Assembly: GCA_040754815.1 (NCBI GenBank)
Contig: JBFMBX010000003.1
Span: 186,001-250,000 of the forward strand
Reading direction: 5' to 3'
DNA: 64,000 nt
Source of the DNA: Bellilinea sp040754815
GTDB lineage: Bacteria > Chloroflexota > Anaerolineae > Anaerolineales > Anaerolineaceae
Made by a program: the position numbers and the translations under genes
The notes under the pieces: model-generated
Databases searched by the model: none
What the model was told of the DNA's origin: nothing
Seen by the model: the letters and a program-made list of their open reading frames with translations, nothing else
Shown: positions 33,556-42,464 of the stretch, one piece after another
How the letters are laid out: each line of letters opens with the position of its first letter
Position numbering within the stretch: position 1 is the first letter of the stretch

Positions 33556-34968
33556 ATGATTCGAGCAGTACTCATTGGAGCCGGACAACGAGGCGCAGAA
33601 GCATATGCACCGTATGCACTGGAACATCCTGATGAAATCCGTTTCGTGGCAGTTGCTGAGCCAAACGCGGAACGCAGGACGAAATTTGCTACAATCCACT
33701 CGATCCCGGCGGAGTTTTGCTTTGAAAGCTGGGAAGAACTGATGGAAAAACCTCAGTTGGGAGAGGCTGCCATTATTGCAACCCAGGACTGGTTGCACGT
33801 TCAACCGGCAATTGCGGCAATGAAAAAGGGTTATCATGTATTGCTGGAAAAACCGATGGCAATCTCACCGGAAGATTGTGAGGAACTGGTTATAACCAGC
33901 GAACGAACACAACGGCAATTACACATTTGCCACGTTTTGAGATATACCCAACATGCCCGAAAAATGCGGGAGATCGTTCAATCCGGACAATTGGGCGAAA
34001 TTATTGATGTGGACCACCGCGAGAATGTTTCCTTCTGGCATATGGCTCATTCCTACGTTCGAGGGAACTGGCGGAACAGCCAGCAATCCTGTCCGATGAT
34101 ACTGGCGAAGTGTTGCCATGATTTTGATATTTTGCCATGGATTTTAGGCCAAAACCCGGTGGAGTTGAGCAGCACCGGCGAGTTGACTCACTTTCGAGCG
34201 GACAAAGCCCCGCAAAAAGTACCGGAGCGGTGTGTGGATAATTGCCCGATAGAAAAGCAATGTCCTTACTCGGCGATTCACATTTATGTTGAGATGATCC
34301 CTTTCTGGTATTCGTATAGCCAGACATGCACCAATGCATTTCATAAAGCCATTATTCAAACATGGATAAAGAAACCGGTATTTATAAAATCTTTATCATC
34401 TCTATTTCCCTTCCTGAAACAGGTTACCGAATATAAAGGATGGCCGTTGACAGTGTTAGTCAATGATCCAACTCCTCAAACAATTGCCCGGGCAATTCGA
34501 GAAGGGCCATACGGTAGATGTGTTTATCATTGCGATAACGATGTTGTGGATCATCAAGTGGTCAGCATGAAATTTGAGAAGGGCACAACGGTAACCCTGA
34601 CCATGCATGGTCACTCCCATGTGGAACATCGTTCGACGCGGATAGAAGGCACAAAAGGCAGGTTGATGGGGGTTTTGGGTAACGGCGGTGGCTGGTTGAT
34701 TATTGAAGAACATCGAACCAGACATAAAACAGTCATTGATACCAGCCCGAAAGCCGGGGAGGGGCATGGGGGAGGTGATAAACGGCTGATGGCTGAGTTT
34801 GTTGCCCGCGTGCGGGAGGGCGGATACCCGGATAGCGTAAAACAGGTTGCGAGAGAAGCGTTGTTCAGTCACTTGCTGGCATTTGCTGCGGAGCAATCTC
34901 GTCTGGAAAAAAAGGTGATAACTATAAAAACACCTTATAATTTCCCTTCAACAGATTTTTTGAGATGA
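33556..34968 (+). CDS. Gfo/Idh/MocA-family oxidoreductase
   Basis: A 470-residue NAD(P)-dependent sugar oxidoreductase. The Rossmann start VLIGAGQRGAEAYAPYALEHP, the EKPMAISPEDCEELV motif (with the catalytic-region lysine) and the ICHVLRYTQHARKM segment define the family. A cysteine cluster VDNCPIEKQCPYSA near residue 240 is seen in a subgroup of these enzymes. ATG 33556 is used; GGAGG lies ten bases before it. The substrate, usually a sugar or cyclitol, cannot be predicted and the gene has no same-strand neighbour. Confidence 0.88.
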   Translation: MIRAVLIGAGQRGAEAYAPYALEHPDEIRFVAVAEPNAERRTKFATIHSIPAEFCFESWEELMEKPQLGEAAIIATQDWLHVQPAIAAMKKGYHVLLEKPMAISPEDCEELVITSERTQRQLHICHVLRYTQHARKMREIVQSGQLGEIIDVDHRENVSFWHMAHSYVRGNWRNSQQSCPMILAKCCHDFDILPWILGQNPVELSSTGELTHFRADKAPQKVPERCVDNCPIEKQCPYSAIHIYVEMIPFWYSYSQTCTNAFHKAIIQTWIKKPVFIKSLSSLFPFLKQVTEYKGWPLTVLVNDPTPQTIARAIREGPYGRCVYHCDNDVVDHQVVSMKFEKGTTVTLTMHGHSHVEHRSTRIEGTKGRLMGVLGNGGGWLIIEEHRTRHKTVIDTSPKAGEGHGGGDKRLMAEFVARVREGGYPDSVKQVAREALFSHLLAFAAEQSRLEKKVITIKTPYNFPSTDFLR

Positions 34969-35032
34969 ATAATTTTTTTGTGGGTGTATATACAATTTGT
35001 ATCTCTAACCAACGATTCGATAAAAATAATAC

Positions 35033-35060
35033 TTGAAGTTATAAATAAATATTGTAAAAT
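35033..35060 (+). promoter_or_regulatory. Promoter upstream of cyclic-di-GMP riboswitch 2
   Basis: TTGAAG (35033-35038), a 16-bp spacer and TAAAAT (35055-35060). The predicted start lies about 30-40 bases before the aptamer core. Surroundings are very A+T rich, so alternative -10 hexamers are possible. Confidence 0.5.
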
Positions 35061-35099
35061 ATATAAAGTAAGTCAAAGATTATCCACCAAATTTATACC

Positions 35100-35175
35100 C
35101 GAAAAAAGCAAACTTACCGCGAGGTAAGGACGCAAAGTCATGGGTCTGTAATTATCAGACCGCCAGACTGCCGAA
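35100..35175 (+). promoter_or_regulatory. Cyclic-di-GMP-I (GEMM-I) riboswitch
   Basis: GEMM-I landmarks in order: AAGCAAACTT; a hairpin with GNRA tetraloop (CTTACC-GCGA-GGTAAG, 35113-35128); GACGCAAAGTC at 35129-35139; a stem GGGTCTG...CAGACC; and the 3' strand GCCAGACTGCCG at 35162-35173. Its last bases are also the 5' arm of a terminator hairpin, so ligand-bound aptamer and terminator exclude each other. That predicts an ON switch for the downstream exported protease. Consensus recognised by eye. Confidence 0.9.
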
Positions 35176-35203
35176 GGTTCACATACTTCCGCAGTCTTTT
35201 TTT
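35166..35203 (+). terminator. Riboswitch-controlled intrinsic terminator
   Basis: GACTGC-C-GAAG (35166-35176) pairs with CTTC-C-GCAGTC (35086-equivalent arm at 35186-35196) around a nine-base loop, with one C-C mismatch, followed by seven T residues (35197-35203). Its 5' arm is shared with the aptamer's conserved 3' strand. Confidence 0.82.
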
Positions 35204-35300
35204 GCGGAAAATATCAGGGAGGTGTGTATCGAAAAAAAATCTTCTGTTGTGAGCAGTTGCACTCAATTTGGTTTAAATCAATCCCTTCTGGAGGAAGACA

Positions 35301-37889
35301 ATGATTAAAAAATATTTCTTTTCCAGTCTGTTGATTCTGGTACTCATTGCCACAATGATTTCACCGGCTATGGCAGACGACGGAACGATTGAACCCCTAT
35401 TTCCAGTTTATTCCTCTGAAACCGGAGAGATGGTTGACGAGACGCCCCAACTCTGGTTTGTCGAGTTCAATGGTTCACCTACTGCTGATGGTGGACGGAT
35501 GACTACTGTCCGTTCTGAAAAGCAAACCTTTCGGATGCAGGCTCAACAGGCTGGTTTGCAGTTCACCGAAAGGTTCTCGTACGATAAGTTGTGGAACGGT
35601 ATTTCTATCCAGATAAGCCCTTCAGAACTACCAAAATTATCCCGTCTTCCGGGTGTAAAAGCAATCTACCCGGTTGAAACTTACACTCTGCCTGAACCGG
35701 TAAAGAATCCAAGCCCTGAACTGGTCAGCGCGCTGGCCATGACCGGGGCAGATGTTGCTCAGAGCGAATTGGGATTCACCGGCAAGGGAATCAAGGTTGC
35801 TGTAATGGACACGGGTGTGGATTTCGATCACCCGGATTTGGGAGGCTGCTTTGGTCCCGGCTGTCGGGTTTTCACCGGTTATGACTTTGTGGGCGATGCT
35901 TTCAATGCCGATCCAACCAGCCCATCATATAACCCCATTCCCAATCCCGACCCCATTCCCGATGATTGCAACGGACACGGCACTCACGTAGCCGGGATTA
36001 TTGGCGCAAACGGCACCATTAAAGGGGTTGCACCTGATGTGATGTTTGGGGCCTATCGAGTTTTTGGTTGCGAAGGATCTACCACCGCCGATATAATGCT
36101 CATGGCAATGGAACGTGCATTGGATGACGGAATGCAGGTTCTCAACATGAGCATCGGTTCGGCATTTCAGTGGCCTCAGTATCCCACGGCCCAGGCAGCC
36201 GACCGGTTGGTAAAGGCTGGTATGGTGGTTGTTGCCTCAATCGGCAACAGTGGCGCAAGTGGTGTGTATTCTGCGGGTGCACCGGGATTGGGCAATCAGG
36301 TTATTGGAGTGGCGTCATTTGACAATACCGATATCTTCCTCAAGCTGTTTCTGGTCAGCCCGGATGATACTCCCGTGGGTTATGGCGTTGCCTCCTCTGC
36401 ACCTGAACCCCCCACTTCGGGCACCTATCCGATGGCGCGCACGGGAACTATTACTTCTACAGCAGATGCGTGCAGTGCTCTGCCGATAGGGAGTTTGGCC
36501 GGAAAGATTGCTTTGATCCGCCGGGGTACATGTACTTTCCACACGAAGGCTTTGAACGCAATGAACGCCGGGGCAATTGGCGTCGTTTTATACAATAATA
36601 ATCCCGGAAGGTTCAGTGCTACCGTGGCAGGAACACCCGCGATAACGATTCCGGTCGTCACCATTTCTGATAGTGAAGGCGCACTCATTGATGAGCGCCT
36701 GGCACTTGGTGATGTATTTCTGACGTGGACCGATCAATCGGGAACCTTCCCGAATCCCACGGGCGGGTTAATCTCATCCTTCAGTTCATACGGGCTATCC
36801 CCTGACCTGAATGTGAAACCGGATATCGGTGCGCCGGGCGGATTGATTTATTCAACCTTCCCGCTTGAAGAAGGCGGCTACGCCACATTGAGTGGAACTT
36901 CGATGTCATCACCCCATGTGGCAGGTGCTGCAGCCTTATTGCTGCAGGCACATCCCAACCTGCCGGCCGGTGTGGTAAGAACGCTTTTCCAGAATACTGC
37001 AGACCCGGCACTATGGTGGGGTGGACCTGCTTTGGGCTTTTTAGATAATGTTCACCGCCAGGGTGCGGGGATGCTGGATATCCCTCAGGCCATTCTTTCC
37101 ACGGTCAAGGTTGAACCTTCCAAACTGGCACTGGGTGAAAGTGAGGTTGGGCCGATTACTAAGACGATCACTATTGCCAACGATGGAACCACAACCCGGG
37201 TGTTCTCCCTCTCTCATCAACCGGCGCTTGGCACCCATGGAAGTACTTTTTCTCCATCATTCAACGCCAGCTTTGCCTCGGTGAGTTTCAGCGCCGATCA
37301 GGTGAAAGTTGCGCCGAAGAGTAAAGTGCGGGTCAATGTCACCGTAACGGCGCCGGCCGTTCCCGATAAAGGCCAATTTGGCGGTTACATTGTGCTGACC
37401 GATGAGGAGGGTGAAGTCTATCGGGTACCCTATGCCGGTTTCATCGGTGACTATCAGTCCATTCAGGTACTTGCACCGACCCAATACGGTTTTCCGTGGC
37501 TGGCCCTGTTGGATGACGGCGATTTCTACAAACTTGGAGACCTTGACTGGTGGTTTTCGATGGAGGGAGATAATGTTCCCTTCTTCCTCGTTCACTTTGA
37601 CCACCACTCTCGGCGATTCAAGATGGAAGTCTATCAGGATCTCGAGAAGGCTCCGGACCGCTACTGGTACTACGCTTACGACGAATCATATCTGCCGCGT
37701 AACAGTTCAGCGACCGGCTTCTTTGCTTTGCCATTTGATGGGTTTACATTTGCCGGTAACAGCGAATTTGAGGTTCCGGACGGTATCTACTATGTAAAGA
37801 TTTCGGTTCTCAAGGCATTAGGCGATCCAAACAATCCCGCGCACTGGGAATCGTGGACATCGCCGCGTTTTGAAATTGACCGGCCGTAA
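35301..37889 (+). CDS. Exported subtilisin-like serine protease (S8) with PA domain
   Basis: An 862-residue secreted protease. Signal peptide about 1-25 (SSLLILVLIATMISPAMA), an inhibitor-I9-like propeptide (about 50-130), then the S8 domain with the triad Asp170 (AVMDTGVD), His226 (NGHGTHVAG) and Ser534 (GTSMSSPHVAG). A PA domain is inserted between His and Ser (GKIALIRRGTCTFHTKALNAMNAGAIGVVLYNN). The C-terminal 300 residues form Fn3-like/beta-sandwich modules. GGAGG lies before the ATG. No LPXTG anchor. A cyclic-di-GMP riboswitch with terminator sits upstream, so the protease is tied to the motile-sessile signal. Confidence 0.92.
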   Translation: MIKKYFFSSLLILVLIATMISPAMADDGTIEPLFPVYSSETGEMVDETPQLWFVEFNGSPTADGGRMTTVRSEKQTFRMQAQQAGLQFTERFSYDKLWNGISIQISPSELPKLSRLPGVKAIYPVETYTLPEPVKNPSPELVSALAMTGADVAQSELGFTGKGIKVAVMDTGVDFDHPDLGGCFGPGCRVFTGYDFVGDAFNADPTSPSYNPIPNPDPIPDDCNGHGTHVAGIIGANGTIKGVAPDVMFGAYRVFGCEGSTTADIMLMAMERALDDGMQVLNMSIGSAFQWPQYPTAQAADRLVKAGMVVVASIGNSGASGVYSAGAPGLGNQVIGVASFDNTDIFLKLFLVSPDDTPVGYGVASSAPEPPTSGTYPMARTGTITSTADACSALPIGSLAGKIALIRRGTCTFHTKALNAMNAGAIGVVLYNNNPGRFSATVAGTPAITIPVVTISDSEGALIDERLALGDVFLTWTDQSGTFPNPTGGLISSFSSYGLSPDLNVKPDIGAPGGLIYSTFPLEEGGYATLSGTSMSSPHVAGAAALLLQAHPNLPAGVVRTLFQNTADPALWWGGPALGFLDNVHRQGAGMLDIPQAILSTVKVEPSKLALGESEVGPITKTITIANDGTTTRVFSLSHQPALGTHGSTFSPSFNASFASVSFSADQVKVAPKSKVRVNVTVTAPAVPDKGQFGGYIVLTDEEGEVYRVPYAGFIGDYQSIQVLAPTQYGFPWLALLDDGDFYKLGDLDWWFSMEGDNVPFFLVHFDHHSRRFKMEVYQDLEKAPDRYWYYAYDESYLPRNSSATGFFALPFDGFTFAGNSEFEVPDGIYYVKISVLKALGDPNNPAHWESWTSPRFEIDRP

Positions 37890-37917
37890 AAAATCCAATC
37901 GGTAGAAAGAAGTCAGC

Positions 37918-37952
37918 ACCAGCCAGCGAATTTCGCTGGCTGGTTAATTTTA
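37918..37952 (+). terminator. Terminator after the subtilase gene
   Basis: A long near-perfect inverted repeat, ACCAGCCAGC(GAA) with (TTC)GCTGGCTGGT, 37918-37944, followed by TAATTTTA. It begins 29 bases after the stop codon. Confidence 0.78.
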
Positions 37953-38065
37953 TGGAGAAACTATACCATTGGCGAGGTTGAATTCAATAATTTGGCCGAT
38001 ACGCTCAATGGCTTACTGGCTTATATTAAGGGCTATATTTTACAAAAAGTTTATCCTCCTTCTAC

Positions 38066-38104
38066 AAAACAAGACCGGCCTGGACAACTGGTCTTGTTTT
38101 GTTT
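38066..38104. terminator. Second, bidirectional terminator before sua5
   Basis: AAAACAAGACC (38066-38076) pairs with GGTCTTGTTTT (38090-38100), flanked by A-run and T-run, so it can serve the subtilase gene from the left and the minus-strand Sua5 gene, which ends at 38115, from the right. Confidence 0.8.
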
Positions 38105-38114
38105 TCTGCCAAAC

Positions 38115-39179
38115 TCATGATTGGATGATTTGGGTTGCTGCTCTTCTCAGGCGGTCACGAATAGCCAAACCCAAGCCGGTTTCACCAAAATCAGTGGTCA
38201 GGATCATATCGACTCCGGCCTGTTCCAGTGTACGCATGCCAGCAAACAGATTTTTTCCGATTTCGCTTAAATTATGGATTGAACCGAGTGAGATGACTTC
38301 AAGATTGGGGAATAAATCAAAAAAACGGGCTTCTTCATCAACAGTAAGGATACCCGCCCGGCGATGAGGCTCTTTCAGTATCCCCCTCAGTATTTCCTGC
38401 ACCTTTTGAATGGCATTTTTTCTTTCGGATGACGAGACCTCAATCAGGATCAGGGTTGCGTGAGGGGAATAATGGCGTTCGAGTAATCCGGGGGAAGAAA
38501 GGGTTTGGTTTGAATGAGCGGCGGAAAGTTTATTTGCCACTCTCACCCTGCCGATGACGGATTCAATTTCCTCTCGAGGAACACCACCCGGTCGGAGTAT
38601 TACCGGCGGGGTCTGAGTAAGATCCAGGACGGTTGATTCTAATCCAATAGGACATTCACCTCCATCGAGAATCAAATCAATTCTTCCAGCGAGATCATCG
38701 AGTACATGGGAGGCTGTGGTTGGACTGGTATGACCAAAACGGTTTGCTGAAGGAGCAGCAACTGGTAAATCGGCTGCCGAAAGCAGAGCCTGAGCAACGG
38801 GGTGGGAAGGAGCTCTCACAGCCACGCTTTTACCACCGGCGGTGACAATGAGGGGAACCGATGCACCGCGAGGAAAAATCAATGTTAGCGGGCCGGGCCA
38901 AAAATGTTTTACTAGGATTTCGGTTTGGGGAGGGATTTCTTCAACCACCCTGTTCAACCAGGAGGCATTGAGAATATGAACAATAAGCGGATCGTTTGCG
39001 GGGCGTCCTTTGGCTAAAAAAATACGCTGAACGGCGCTATAATCGAATGCGTTTGCCCCAAGCCCGTAAACCGTTTCGGTTGGAAAAGCAACCAATCCCC
39101 CTCTTTTTATTATTTCAGCGGCTTTTTGGATGATTTCCTTTTCGGGTTTTTGAGGGTTGAGTTTCAAAATTTCGGTCAT
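38115..39179 (-). CDS. L-threonylcarbamoyladenylate synthase (Sua5/YwlC type)
   Basis: A 354-residue two-domain enzyme. The YrdC domain spans about 15-205 (GGLVAFPTETVYGLGANAF, FLAKGRPANDPLIVHI, FWPGPLTLIFPRG, VAVRAPSHPVAQALL, AAPSANRFGHTSPTTASHV); the C-terminal Sua5 domain follows, with SPGLLERHYSPHATL. It makes threonylcarbamoyl-AMP from threonine, bicarbonate and ATP, the first step of t6A37 modification of ANN-decoding tRNAs. Length matches the long Sua5 form rather than short TsaC. It follows the nuclease gene with an 11-bp gap on the same strand. Confidence 0.93.
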   Translation of the reverse strand: MTEILKLNPQKPEKEIIQKAAEIIKRGGLVAFPTETVYGLGANAFDYSAVQRIFLAKGRPANDPLIVHILNASWLNRVVEEIPPQTEILVKHFWPGPLTLIFPRGASVPLIVTAGGKSVAVRAPSHPVAQALLSAADLPVAAPSANRFGHTSPTTASHVLDDLAGRIDLILDGGECPIGLESTVLDLTQTPPVILRPGGVPREEIESVIGRVRVANKLSAAHSNQTLSSPGLLERHYSPHATLILIEVSSSERKNAIQKVQEILRGILKEPHRRAGILTVDEEARFFDLFPNLEVISLGSIHNLSEIGKNLFAGMRTLEQAGVDMILTTDFGETGLGLAIRDRLRRAATQIIQS

Positions 39180-39190
39180 CAGGAAATTGC

Positions 39191-39736
39191 CTAGTTAGAA
39201 TTCCACATCCCACGGTTGTTTTTGATTGCTTCTTGTTGTGCTTCAATGAAAAGGTCTTTACAAGCGCTATCGGGCGGGTAGTCTTTTTGTCTGGCGTAAC
39301 CCAGACGCACCATTTCATAATTAACAAAGACATCCCCGACAAATACATATCGCAAAAGTCTTCCGAAACGGTCGGTGTCAGACGTGTCTTTGTAAAGGGT
39401 CACCATTTGATTTTCAACCAGTTGACGATTGGCTTCTCTTGCTTGTTCGGCGATCTGGTTTTCTTCCGTATCAAGTTCTGGGGAATTTATGCCAATATAA
39501 CGGACATTTATTTTGTAATTATTGCTTTCTATTTTTATGGTGTCGCCATCAATAACCGAAATTACCCTGCCAGTTTGAGGCTCTTGAGAAAATGCCACAC
39601 AAGAATATTGCCTTTGCAATTCCGATTGTGAAACATTCTCTATATTATCATTAGTACAAGCAGTTGAGAATAACACGATTAAAGTAACCAATAAGGAGGG
39701 GAATAAAGCGGGAATACCTGCGTGGATGCGTTTCAT
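39191..39736 (-). CDS. Thermonuclease-family (SNase) lipoprotein
   Basis: A 181-residue exported nuclease. The signal peptide ends in a lipobox-like FSTAC, suggesting a membrane-anchored lipoprotein. The SNase domain shows GRVISVIDGDTIKIE, VRYIGINSPE with the metal-site residues, DRFGRLLRYVFVGDVFVNYEMVRLGYAR and a C-terminal AQQEAIKNNRGMW. It degrades extracellular DNA or RNA in a calcium-dependent way in characterised relatives. ATG with AGGA upstream. It forms a two-gene unit with the Sua5 gene. A terminator-like hairpin (39829-39851) lies in its leader. Confidence 0.9.
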   Translation of the reverse strand: MKRIHAGIPALFPSLLVTLIVLFSTACTNDNIENVSQSELQRQYSCVAFSQEPQTGRVISVIDGDTIKIESNNYKINVRYIGINSPELDTEENQIAEQAREANRQLVENQMVTLYKDTSDTDRFGRLLRYVFVGDVFVNYEMVRLGYARQKDYPPDSACKDLFIEAQQEAIKNNRGMWNSN

Positions 39737-39828
39737 AATTCCTGTGGAAAATTAAAATTTCATTTTCAATACTTCGAAAGGGTATTATAAACGAATATTC
39801 AATCAGAAATAACCGATGAGTGTTCTCT

Positions 39829-39851
39829 AAAAATTCGCTTTCCAGCGAATT
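39829..39851 (-). terminator. Terminator-like hairpin in the nuclease leader
   Basis: AATTCGCT (39832-39839) and AGCGAATT (39844-39851) with a four-base loop. On the minus strand it is followed by TTTTTA, the layout of an intrinsic terminator, but no minus-strand gene lies upstream. It may attenuate the nuclease transcript if that starts near 39900. Confidence 0.4.
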
Positions 39852-39933
39852 AAACATAGAAAAAACATCCCGCAAATAAATTTTTCCTATAAAATTCATC
39901 TTATTGTGTTATCTCTTCATTTTGGAGGCTTAG

Positions 39934-41517
39934 ATGGGAATTCATTCTCAAAAAGGAGAAGTTATTCAACAAGAAGCCCGCAAACTCAAACGTGAGTTAA
40001 CCTTACTTCCGCTTTTTGGGTTAATTTACTTTACGGTTTGTGGAGGTGCATTTGGAATTGAGCCGCTGGTTGGATTTTCGGGGCCGGGAATGGCGCTGAT
40101 TTTGATTGTATTGACGCCGCTTATTTTCAGTATCCCGAACATGTTATTGGTGCGAGAAATGACCTCGATGATGCCGGTGGAAGGGGGGTATTACCACTGG
40201 GTCAAACAGGCTTTCGGCCCTTTCGCGGGTTTTATGGCAGGATGGATGAATTGGGTGGTTTCGTGGGTGGATGTGGCAATTTACCCCGTATTAGCGGCTT
40301 ATTATTTGGGGTATTTTATTCCAATCCTGCGTACCGGCACAGTGGTGAATGGTGTGGAAATTCCGGCGTGGGTTTTATCGTGGCTGGTGGCTCTGGTGCT
40401 TATCTGGATTATTACCGGTCTAAATATTCGCGGAGCGAGGCTTGCCGGCATGACGGCGAACGGCCTGGGAATTATCATGATTATTCCACTGATTCTGATG
40501 TCCGCTTTGGGGATTTTTCAATGGATCAGAAGCGGAACAACTCCCCCCATTCCTTTACTGCCAGAAGGCGAGACCATTACAGGAGCCCTGAGTGTAGGAT
40601 TGTTTGTGGTGATGTGGAATTTCATGGGATGGGAACTTCCCAGCGCTGCAGGGGATGAAATTGTCAATCCCAAACGAACCTACCCACTTGCTATGGTATT
40701 GGTATTGATCGCCGCTATTGCAACTTACTCTTTTCCCGTTACGGCAGGCCTGTTTGGAGGCGCGGGAGAAGATGGTAAATATCATTTATGGGGACAGGAG
40801 GAACCGGAAACCGGCGCCGGTATTGGCGTGCTAATGGCTGATTATGGGATAAATGAAGAAAAACTGGCTGAATGGGGTGTTGATCCGTCCGCTTCGGTTG
40901 GTTGGGAATTTCCAGATATTGCTCATCAAATTGCGGATAAAGTAACCGGTATTAAAAACAGTCCTCTGGCTAATGGGCTGGGTTTATTGATGACCATTTC
41001 CGCAATTTTAAGTATGATCGGTTTGTTTATCGGAAATGGGCTGGGCGGTACCAGAGTGCCTTTTGCGATGGCTGAAGATGGTATGATGCCCACTTTTCTG
41101 ACCAGGGTGCATCCAAAATTCGGTACGCCTTATGTTTCAATTATTCTGTGCGGAGTGTTATATTCCATTTTTTCTTTGCAGCCCTTCGCCTTTCTGGTAG
41201 TGGTTGATGTGTTTTTGAATATGGTGGTTTTATTTGTGCAGTTTTTAGCCTTGTGGAAACTGCGCTTTTCAATGCCGCATATACCGCGCAAGAAGGTGCC
41301 CGGTGGTTATTTCGGTTTATTTCTGGCTACCCTTAGTCCTTCTGCAGTGATTTTCCTCGCCATATATAGTCAACTGATTGAGGAAGGATTAAACTCATTA
41401 TGGCTTGCACTGGCAGCAATGGCTTTGGGTGCTATCTTATATCTACCCATCCGGAGATTTGTAAAACCCGGAGTACCGGATATTGATCCATTCCGAGTAG
41501 AACCGGAAGGTTTATGA
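39934..41517 (+). CDS. APC-superfamily amino-acid permease
   Basis: A 527-residue integral membrane transporter with about 12 hydrophobic segments. The first helix LTLLPLFGLIYFTVCGGAFGIEPLVGFSGPGMAL has the unwound glycine-rich substrate motif (GGAFGIEPLVG) of the APC family. EMTSMMPVEGGYYHWVKQAFGPFAGFMAGWMNWVVSW is also typical of amino-acid/polyamine transporters. An insertion of about 60 residues (around 285-345) lies between helices in the middle. GGAGG before the ATG. Substrate unknown; no metabolic neighbour indicates it. Confidence 0.88.
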   Translation: MGIHSQKGEVIQQEARKLKRELTLLPLFGLIYFTVCGGAFGIEPLVGFSGPGMALILIVLTPLIFSIPNMLLVREMTSMMPVEGGYYHWVKQAFGPFAGFMAGWMNWVVSWVDVAIYPVLAAYYLGYFIPILRTGTVVNGVEIPAWVLSWLVALVLIWIITGLNIRGARLAGMTANGLGIIMIIPLILMSALGIFQWIRSGTTPPIPLLPEGETITGALSVGLFVVMWNFMGWELPSAAGDEIVNPKRTYPLAMVLVLIAAIATYSFPVTAGLFGGAGEDGKYHLWGQEEPETGAGIGVLMADYGINEEKLAEWGVDPSASVGWEFPDIAHQIADKVTGIKNSPLANGLGLLMTISAILSMIGLFIGNGLGGTRVPFAMAEDGMMPTFLTRVHPKFGTPYVSIILCGVLYSIFSLQPFAFLVVVDVFLNMVVLFVQFLALWKLRFSMPHIPRKKVPGGYFGLFLATLSPSAVIFLAIYSQLIEEGLNSLWLALAAMALGAILYLPIRRFVKPGVPDIDPFRVEPEGL

Positions 41518-41600
41518 TTGAGGGTATAAACGATTGGTATTTATGCGCGGCATTTGATAGAATAATTACGTAGAACTCAAAAAAGAAGGAGAATAATCCC

Positions 41601-42254
41601 ATGCTAGTTGGCGAGCGAATGTCAACCCCAGTATTGACCATTGAACCGGATGTTCCCGTGCAGGATGCCCTTGCCCGTATGCGAAAGGATAAAGTCAGGC
41701 GGTATCCTGTTGTGGATAAGCGCGGTAAATTGATTGGGATTGTTACAAATACCGATCTGATGAATGCATCGCCTTCTGAAGCGACAACTTTAAGTGTATG
41801 GGAAGTCAATTACCTGCTGAGCAAAATTACGGTTGAGCGGGTTATGACGAAAAATGTAATCGTTACACAAGAAGATTGTCCAATCGAAGAAGCGGCACGC
41901 ATTATGGCGGATCATAAAATTGGCGGTTTGCCGGTGGTTCGCGGTGAAAGTCTGGTCGGTATTATTACTGAAACCGATCTGTTCAATATACTACTGGAGA
42001 TGCTTGGAGCGCGAAAATCCGGTGTGCGGCTGACGGTGGAACTATTGGATCAACCCGGTAAACTCCACGAGCTTTCAGGGGCTATATATAATTTGGGTGG
42101 AAACATTGTTGGATTGGGAACATTGCTAGGGGAACGGGCTGAAACCCAAAGTGTAACGGTCAAGGTAAATGGTGTGAAACTGGAAGATTTGAAAAAAGCG
42201 GTCTCTCCAATCGTTGAAAGGATAATTGATATTCGCGAAACTCGTTTCGCCTAA
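41601..42254 (+). CDS. CBS-pair plus ACT domain protein (AcuB-like)
   Basis: A 217-residue cytoplasmic regulatory protein. Two CBS units span about 1-140 (VGERMSTPVLTIEPDVPVQDALARMRKDKVRRYPVVD; VERVMTKNVIVTQEDCPIEEAARIMADHKIGGLPVV) and an ACT domain covers about 144-217 (RLTVELLDQPGKLHELSGAIYNLGGNIVGLG). The layout is that of AcuB-like proteins: CBS usually binds adenine nucleotides, ACT small ligands such as amino acids. AAGGAGAA precedes the ATG. It is downstream of the amino-acid permease and may be co-transcribed, but there are 83 bases between them. Target unknown. Confidence 0.9.
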   Translation: MLVGERMSTPVLTIEPDVPVQDALARMRKDKVRRYPVVDKRGKLIGIVTNTDLMNASPSEATTLSVWEVNYLLSKITVERVMTKNVIVTQEDCPIEEAARIMADHKIGGLPVVRGESLVGIITETDLFNILLEMLGARKSGVRLTVELLDQPGKLHELSGAIYNLGGNIVGLGTLLGERAETQSVTVKVNGVKLEDLKKAVSPIVERIIDIRETRFA

Positions 42255-42272
42255 GGGCGGGTGAGATTCAGT

Positions 42273-42305
42273 AAGGTGCTTCACTTCGTTGAAGCACCTT
42301 TTTTA
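42273..42305 (+). terminator. Terminator after the CBS-ACT gene
   Basis: AAGGTGCTTCA (42273-42283) pairs with TGAAGCACCTT (42290-42300) around a six-base loop, followed by TTTTATTT. A textbook rho-independent terminator. Confidence 0.92.
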
Positions 42306-42391
42306 TTTAATCGAATAGATTCATTCCTCATAAAAGATAAATGTGAAATTAGGTACTATTCATTGAGGTATTTTGTTTGTATAATAAATAT

Positions 42392-42450
42392 GGTACTGAG
42401 TTTCAAGAATATATGACAAAAGCGGTTTGAATACCCTTGAGATCAGTACC
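42392..42450 (+). promoter_or_regulatory. Unassigned structured leader before a small membrane gene
   Basis: GGTACTGA (42392-42399) pairs perfectly with TCAGTACC (42443-42450), and inside it CAAG can pair with CTTG, closing a 59-base stem-loop with a long A-rich apical loop. It ends two or three bases before the GGGAGG Shine-Dalgarno of the 84-residue membrane protein. A TATAAT lies upstream at 42380-42385. It does not match a riboswitch class I recognise. Confidence 0.45.
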
Positions 42451-42464
42451 GGCGGGAGGTTGCT

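Noticed and set aside
39651..39899. 82-codon minus-strand frame across the nuclease leader
   Set aside because: Overlaps the nuclease signal peptide in another frame and contains the hairpin; no ribosome site or recognisable sequence.
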